From CAZECR01 sp964510495 (GTDB lineage Bacteria; Patescibacteriota; Patescibacteriia; Magasanikbacterales; GWA2-37-8): a stretch of 9,387 nucleotides of DNA. Under the pieces are notes generated by a model. That model worked only from the letters and a program-made list of their open reading frames with translations, was not told the DNA's origin and did no database searches. The position numbers were made by a program, and so were the translations under genes. The stretch lies in assembly GCA_964510495.1 (NCBI GenBank), contig CAZECR010000037.1:1-9387 (forward strand). The letters are read 5' to 3'. Numbering within the stretch: position 1 is the first letter of the stretch; each line of letters opens with the position of its first letter. This document shows, piece by piece, positions 5,740-9,387 of this stretch.

Positions 5740-8061
5740 ATGGATCAGGTACTTCAACTCAATGAATTCTTTGTCGAAGGGGGCGATCAGGGCACTTCGC
5801 ATGTACTTCTGCACATCACTGAACCGTCTACCCCCGAAGAAAAAGAAAAGGGTTATTTTTTTGCTGTTTGTGAAATTAATCAGGCCGACAGCGCAGCTAT
5901 TGCCCGTTACCAAAAGATAATTAGCGAAATTGAAAACCGCTATTACGAAGTTTCTGATACCCCCGAGCAGACTGCTCTTGAGATTATCCTTGAAAAGGTC
6001 AACCAAGAAAACCTCTCGCTAACAACCGGCGACGTTCAATTTAACGCAACCATCGGCGTTATTCGCAACACTGAAATCGTCTTTGCTTTTGCCGGGAAAC
6101 CTGAAGCGCTTCTTTTCTATCGTAACAAAGAAGATCATTATCAAAAAATGAACCTTGCTACTGAAAATCGCTCTGAAGAAGAATTATCAGTCGAGAATCC
6201 TCCACTCTTTCCACAAGTCATTCAAGGTAAAATCGGACCAAACGATTATTTATTTGTAGCCACCCCGCACATTATCGATTATTTTAGTCATGATCGGTTG
6301 CAAAAGATAATTACTACTCGTCCAGCTAGACAAAGCGCCGAGCATTTAGGCCGCGTACTTCGTGAGCTGCAAAATAACCTCTCGTTCGGAGGTCTTATTA
6401 TTCACCTGGGTAAAAAAGAAGAAACCGCTCCTGCCGCCCTAGTTAAAAAAACACGCCCTTCACACGGTTCTTCTGCCCACTCTTTAACAAACTTTTTTTC
6501 AACCGAAAAAAATACCGCTTCGACGTTGTCTTCATCGCTCTGGCCAGCCTTAAACGATAAAATTAAAGCAGCAACCGATAAACTTTCGGCTCACCCCAAT
6601 CCAGGGCAGACCCCAAAAGCACAGCCGGTTACAGCTCGGGCAAATCAATTTCCAGCAGCTGAAATTAACGCTACCCATGTTCGCCCCCACCAAAGCGCAC
6701 CGACCAAAACAGTTGACCCGGGGGCACAGCTCTACCTTTTAAAGGCAGTTCGGATTATTGCCCGAGGCGCACTTTACTTTGGCAAAGCAATCATCTGGAT
6801 AGCACTAACACTCTGGGCTATTTTTAGTGGATTTTTCCGTTTTTTGATCATGGTCTTTTTTGCAGCTACTAACTACCAAGGACGCAGACGCAATATTATT
6901 GATAACTGGACACGCGAATGGCATAGTCACCGCGAAAATTTTAAGAGTCTTTCGTTAGTGACAAAACTTATGCTCGGTGCGTCACTCACGCTCGTTATTA
7001 TTTTTATTGGCAGCATTTTCTATGTTCGCTTTGAGCAAAAGAAAGCCGCTACCGCTAAAGCCTATGCTGATAGCGTACAAATGGTAAAAGATAAAATTAA
7101 CGAAGCGGAAAGCGCTCTCATCTATAAAGACGAAACAGGCGCTCAAAACACTTTGTCTATCGCAGTAGCTACACTGGCTACTCTACCGTGCAAAACTCCA
7201 GAACAAAAAAATAATTGCGACACTCTTGAAGCGAGCATTCAAAGCACGCTTAATAAACTCAACAAAATTACGGCTGTACAGACTCAAAAAATTGCTAGTT
7301 GGGATACGGGCACCACTCCGCTGACTGGACTCGTCCGTGTTAAAAATAAATTTATTGCCTACGCCGCCACGAGCGCTTCCCTCTTTGTTTACGACATGCT
7401 CACCAAACAGGCTAGTGTTGTTCCCACCAACTTTACGACTCCCGGGATTATTTCAGCCGCCGTTCCCAAAGAAAACAATTTTGTTGCATTGGTAACGAGC
7501 GATCGAAATATTTTAGAAGTTAGTCCAGACGATCTTACCACCAAAAAAGTTGATCTTACCCTTCCTGAAGATCAAACAAAACTCGATAGCACCGTTATAT
7601 ATAATGGCCGCCTCTATGCACTTGATAGCACTGCACGCCAAATCTATCGTTACGATCCTATTAAAACAGGTTTTGCCATTGGTCGCCCTTGGCTTAAAGA
7701 CCCCGCAAGCGTTCTTGAAGGTGTAACTGATATCACAATCGATGGGGACATCTTCGCACTAAAAGACGGCGGGCAAATCATTAAACTTACCGCCGGAATA
7801 CAGCAGCCGTTTGTCGCTCAAACGCTCGAACCTACTGTCGGCAAAAAAGCACGTATCTGGACATACACTGATCTTAGTTACTTATATGTTCTTGATCCAG
7901 ATAACAAACGCCTTATCATCTTTGATAAGAATGGAACACTCAAAGCTCAAATCCCAACGAGCGATCTTACTACAATAAGCGACCTGTTCGTTGATGAGGC
8001 AAACAAAATTGCTTACATCGTTGATCAGAACACATTGTATACACTTGCCCTCCCCCTTTAA
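5740..8061 (+). CDS. Transmembrane protein with PP2C-like pseudophosphatase and propeller-like domains
   Basis: A 773-residue protein with three parts. Residues 1-225 resemble a PP2C/SpoIIE-type phosphatase core: FFAVCEIN at 40-47, a helix pair through about 90, FNATIGVIRNTEIVFAFAGK at 101-120, and NDYLFVATPHIIDYFS at 168-183. At the last site active PP2Cs normally have a TDG, here TPH, and no DGxGG motif is seen, so catalysis is probably lost. A Pro/Ser/Ala-rich linker spans about 226-328. A long hydrophobic stretch at about 347-376 and a second at 408-428 flank a basic loop (GRRR at 381-384). After TM2 come a helical, possibly coiled-coil region with two Cys (484, 493) and a beta-rich C-terminus (about 520-773). 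That C-terminus has repeating segments such as LYALDSTARQIYRYDP and LYVLDPDNKRLIIFD, like propeller blades. If the basic loop is cytoplasmic, the propeller lies outside. I infer a signalling or tethering role; there is no named family I can assign. Confidence 0.75.
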   Translation: MDQVLQLNEFFVEGGDQGTSHVLLHITEPSTPEEKEKGYFFAVCEINQADSAAIARYQKIISEIENRYYEVSDTPEQTALEIILEKVNQENLSLTTGDVQFNATIGVIRNTEIVFAFAGKPEALLFYRNKEDHYQKMNLATENRSEEELSVENPPLFPQVIQGKIGPNDYLFVATPHIIDYFSHDRLQKIITTRPARQSAEHLGRVLRELQNNLSFGGLIIHLGKKEETAPAALVKKTRPSHGSSAHSLTNFFSTEKNTASTLSSSLWPALNDKIKAATDKLSAHPNPGQTPKAQPVTARANQFPAAEINATHVRPHQSAPTKTVDPGAQLYLLKAVRIIARGALYFGKAIIWIALTLWAIFSGFFRFLIMVFFAATNYQGRRRNIIDNWTREWHSHRENFKSLSLVTKLMLGASLTLVIIFIGSIFYVRFEQKKAATAKAYADSVQMVKDKINEAESALIYKDETGAQNTLSIAVATLATLPCKTPEQKNNCDTLEASIQSTLNKLNKITAVQTQKIASWDTGTTPLTGLVRVKNKFIAYAATSASLFVYDMLTKQASVVPTNFTTPGIISAAVPKENNFVALVTSDRNILEVSPDDLTTKKVDLTLPEDQTKLDSTVIYNGRLYALDSTARQIYRYDPIKTGFAIGRPWLKDPASVLEGVTDITIDGDIFALKDGGQIIKLTAGIQQPFVAQTLEPTVGKKARIWTYTDLSYLYVLDPDNKRLIIFDKNGTLKAQIPTSDLTTISDLFVDEANKIAYIVDQNTLYTLALPL

Positions 8062-8069
8062 AATAAAAA

Positions 8070-8104
8070 CAAAAACAGCTCCGATTTTTCAGGAGCTGTT
8101 TTTG
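8070..8104. terminator. Bidirectional terminator between convergent genes
   Basis: Thirteen-base arms CAAAAACAGCTCC (8070-8082) and GGAGCTGTTTTTG (8092-8104) flank a 9-nt loop. The T-run follows the stem on the + strand, and the A-rich stretch 8061-8075 gives a T-run on the minus strand. It serves both the 773-aa gene (stop at 8061) and rplL (stop at 8119). Confidence 0.93.
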
Positions 8105-8118
8105 TATCTTTGAGAAGC

Positions 8119-8523
8119 TTATTTGAGAGTAACTTTACCACCAGCTTCTTCGATTTTCTTCTTCATTGTTTCAGCTTCTTCTTTCTTAACACCTTCTTTA
8201 ATAACCTTTGGTGCACCGTCTACGAGGCCTTTAGCATCAGCAAGTCCGAGACCAGTGATTTCTTTAACAGCCTTGATGACATTGATCTTGTTTGCACCAG
8301 CATCAGTAAGTTCGACATTGAACTCAGTCTTTTCTTCAGCAGCAGGACCAGCAGCTGCACCAGCGGCAGGAGCCATCATCATGGCAGGAGCACTAGCTGA
8401 AACGCCAAATTTCTCTTCAAGTACTTTAACGAGTTCAGCGAGGTCAAGAACAGACATTTTTTCAACTTGCTCTACGATTGCTTTAAACTTTTCTGGTACT
8501 TCTACATTTTTGTTTTCTTCCAT
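8119..8523 (-). CDS. rplL: 50S ribosomal protein L7/L12
   Basis: L7/L12 forms the flexible stalk of the large subunit and recruits translation GTPases; it binds the ribosome through L10. The 134-residue product is slightly longer than the usual 120-130. The N-terminal dimerisation helices include VLDLAELVKVLEEKFGVSA at about 25-43. An Ala-rich hinge with MMMAPAAGAAAG follows, then the globular domain with the conserved run INVIKAVKEITGLGLADAKG and a C-terminus EEAGGKVTLK. It lies 36 bases after rplJ in the usual rplJ-rplL order. The gap holds no Shine-Dalgarno and no separate promoter that I can see, so co-transcription with rplJ is expected. Extra L12 copies may come from translation rate rather than a second promoter; this is inference. 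Confidence 0.98.
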   Translation of the reverse strand: MEENKNVEVPEKFKAIVEQVEKMSVLDLAELVKVLEEKFGVSASAPAMMMAPAAGAAAGPAAEEKTEFNVELTDAGANKINVIKAVKEITGLGLADAKGLVDGAPKVIKEGVKKEEAETMKKKIEEAGGKVTLK

Positions 8524-8559
8524 ATGAATGAAAATTAATACAGGGGTAAATAAATAAGT

Positions 8560-9084
8560 TTATACTTTAGCGTTCTTGATGTTGTTCAAGACTCCGACAA
8601 AATTACGGAGGTTTCCAGCCAGCACATTAACGAATCCAGAGATTGGAGCGTTAAGCGTACCAACGAGTTGACCAAGTAATTGCTGTTTGGTTGGGAGCGC
8701 AGCCAAGCTTTTAACACTGGCAGCAGTAATGAATTTGTTCTCGAGGACACCACCGAAGATCGTAACGATCTCGTGGGTACGAGCAAAGTCATTAACAACT
8801 TTAGCAGCCGATACTTCGTCTTGAGTTGCAAGGAACGTGGCTACGCCACCTTGAAAAGCATCTGTACCAATGTCTTTGATACCAGCTCCTTCGAGTGCGC
8901 GCTTGACCAAGGTCTTCTTGGCAGCAAAGACGTCAACGCCTACGGCGCGGGCATTTTTGCGGAGTTCTTCACTTTGAGCGACGGTTAAACCCTGGAAATT
9001 GGCAAATACTACAGCTTTTGCAGTAGTCAGGCCTTTTTGCAGTGCGTCGACTTCATCGTGTTTCTGTTGTTTTGATTTTGGCAT
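8560..9084 (-). CDS. rplJ: 50S ribosomal protein L10
   Basis: L10 anchors L7/L12 dimers to 23S rRNA and, in bacteria, represses its own operon by binding the leader mRNA. The 174-residue product has the normal length. The N-terminus MPKSKQQKHDEVDALQKGL fits the family start, followed by AVVFANFQGLTVAQSEELR near 24-42 and VFAAKKTLVKRALEGAG near 52-68. The C-terminal part holds the stalk-binding helix. The ATG is chosen from this family alignment, because no Shine-Dalgarno precedes it: the upstream sequence is a seven-T run followed by ATTTGGT. Its leader carries the L10 regulatory RNA, so expression is expected to be autoregulated. Confidence 0.98.
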   Translation of the reverse strand: MPKSKQQKHDEVDALQKGLTTAKAVVFANFQGLTVAQSEELRKNARAVGVDVFAAKKTLVKRALEGAGIKDIGTDAFQGGVATFLATQDEVSAAKVVNDFARTHEIVTIFGGVLENKFITAASVKSLAALPTKQQLLGQLVGTLNAPISGFVNVLAGNLRNFVGVLNNIKNAKV

Positions 9085-9220
9085 ACCAAATAAAAAAATC
9101 TGTGTATAACCACAGACTTGAAAGATAGGTAAATCTCGACCGGAATTGGCTAATTTTAGCCAAGTAGATTACCTCGGCAGGATTATTAACCCCAATGTGT
9201 GGAGCCCTGCTGTCTATGGT
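9085..9220 (-). promoter_or_regulatory. L10 leader (autoregulatory RNA of the rplJL operon)
   Basis: The 5' untranslated region carries the conserved strands of the L10 leader: AGACAGCAGG (9206-9215) and CCTGCCGAGG (9172-9181). GCAGG pairs with CCTGC, and AGAC opposite CGAGG suggests the kink-turn bound by L10. Downstream, AGGTAATCT (9166-9174) can pair, with one bulge, with AGATTTACCT (9127-9136). This encloses the perfect hairpin TTGGCTAA / TTAGCCAA (9146-9163). A terminator-like hairpin follows just before rplJ. In Bacillus subtilis the equivalent leader works by L10(L12)4-dependent attenuation; the layout here fits the same logic. Confidence 0.9.
9092..9116 (-). terminator. Attenuator hairpin before rplJ
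   Basis: On the minus strand TCTGTG (9111-9116 on the + strand, reverse complement CACAGA) pairs with CACAGA (9099-9104). This 6-bp stem is followed directly by seven T (9092-9098). The U-run ends only seven bases before the rplJ ATG. The stem is modest, as suits a conditional terminator inside the L10 leader. Confidence 0.75.
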
Positions 9221-9226
9221 GTGACC

Positions 9227-9255
9227 AGTATATAAAAAAGCAGGCAGTTTGTCAA
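9227..9255 (-). promoter_or_regulatory. Consensus promoter of rplJL, embedded in a terminator
   Basis: TTGACA (9250-9255) is followed by a 17-base spacer and TATACT (9227-9232) on the minus strand. The -35 matches the sigma-70 consensus fully, the -10 has one mismatch and the spacing is optimal. Transcription should start near the A opposite 9220, exactly where the conserved leader begins. The -35 occupies the loop of the upstream gene's terminator. Confidence 0.9.
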
Positions 9256-9266
9256 GAACTGCCTGC
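9233..9266 (-). terminator. Terminator of the gene upstream of rplJ
   Basis: Ten-base arms GCAGGCAGTT (9257-9266 strand complement) and AACTGCCTGC (9240-9249) flank a 7-nt loop and are followed by TTTTTT (9234-9239). It lies 8 bases past the TAA of the partial upstream gene and is a textbook intrinsic terminator. Confidence 0.92.
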
Positions 9267-9274
9267 GGAATGGC

Positions 9275-9387
9275 TTATTGGATTACGGTACCAGCACAGA
9301 ACTTGCCCTGCACAACCTTAGCCACCTCGCTTAAATCCGTTCCTTTTACAAAAGAAACTTTTAATTTTAGCTTTTCAGCGGTTTTAG
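9275..9387 (-). CDS. C-terminal end of an unidentified protein
   Basis: Thirty-six in-frame codons and a TAA stop run from the right edge to 9275. The visible tail begins KTAEKLKLKVSFVKGTDL and ends KFCAGTVIQ. It is short, Lys-rich and mixed alpha/beta in character. A strong intrinsic terminator follows 8 bases after the stop, which supports a genuine gene end. In many bacteria rplK-rplA precede rplJ, but this tail does not look to me like the end of L1 or L11, so I leave it unnamed. Confidence 0.75.
   Translation of the reverse strand, partial: KTAEKLKLKVSFVKGTDLSEVAKVVQGKFCAGTVIQ

Noticed and set aside
8123..8527. A 134-codon open frame on the + strand opposite rplL.
   Set aside because: It mirrors the biased codons of rplL on the other strand, has low-complexity Ser/Ala content, and has no start signals; rplL itself is unmistakable.
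8524..8559. A separate promoter or regulatory element between rplJ and rplL.
   Set aside because: The 36-base gap has no credible -35/-10 pair and no hairpin.
3129..9090. The sequence TTTGGTATG occurs at the starts of both the DUF4012 gene and rplJ, suggesting a non-SD initiation motif.
   Set aside because: Only two of eight starts share it, and a match of this length around ATG can arise by chance; it would need a genome-wide count.
543..9277. No gene in the window ends in TGA, which could hint at code 25 (TGA = Gly), known in some CPR groups.
   Set aside because: There are about ten genes, all with intact standard-code frames and plain GGN glycines; no in-frame TGA occurs inside any recognised protein. 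A small-sample stop-codon bias is enough.

Overview
The window looks like a piece of a Candidate Phyla Radiation (Patescibacteria) genome, with a foreign-looking first 600 bases. The assignment rests on gene content: an MreB, a DUF4012 membrane protein, a multi-pass GT2 glycosyltransferase, a wHTH + degenerate nucleotidyltransferase regulator and a reduced TsaB-like protein in one tight operon. It is an inference from family knowledge, not a search result. All ORFs read through with the standard code.

Layout. (1) 1-600: a GC-rich block with the 3' part of an unrecognised + strand gene and two GC-rich hairpins. (2) 601-5663: a five-gene leftward operon. In transcription order it holds the wHTH/NT-like regulator, the TsaB-like protein, GT2, the DUF4012 protein and mreB. 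It ends at a near-perfect inverted-repeat terminator lying exactly at the composition boundary. (3) 5686-5735: overlapping divergent promoters that share one palindromic -10. (4) 5740-8061: a rightward gene for a 773-aa membrane protein with a PP2C-like domain lacking the usual metal-site motif, two hydrophobic membrane regions and a propeller-like C-terminal domain. (5) 8070-8104: a bidirectional terminator between convergent genes. (6) 8119-9255: rplJ-rplL, leftward, behind an L10 leader with an attenuator and a promoter. That promoter is built into the terminator of the next gene upstream. (7) 9275-9387: the C-terminal 36 codons of that unidentified gene.

How it works together. The leftward operon looks like an envelope or cell-shape unit: MreB scaffold, membrane glycosyltransferase, membrane-anchored DUF4012 protein and a possible local regulator. 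The divergent 773-aa protein could report extracytoplasmic state to the cytoplasm and shares its promoter DNA with that operon. The rplJL unit appears to be controlled by L10-dependent transcription attenuation; a 9-bp candidate antiterminator pairing is visible.

The most notable points are regulatory: a terminator and promoter made of the same DNA, a bidirectional -10 between two functionally linked units, and a complete candidate L10 attenuation switch. Also notable are the transmembrane pseudophosphatase-like sensor and an abrupt base-composition junction at about 600 that may be a chimeric join.
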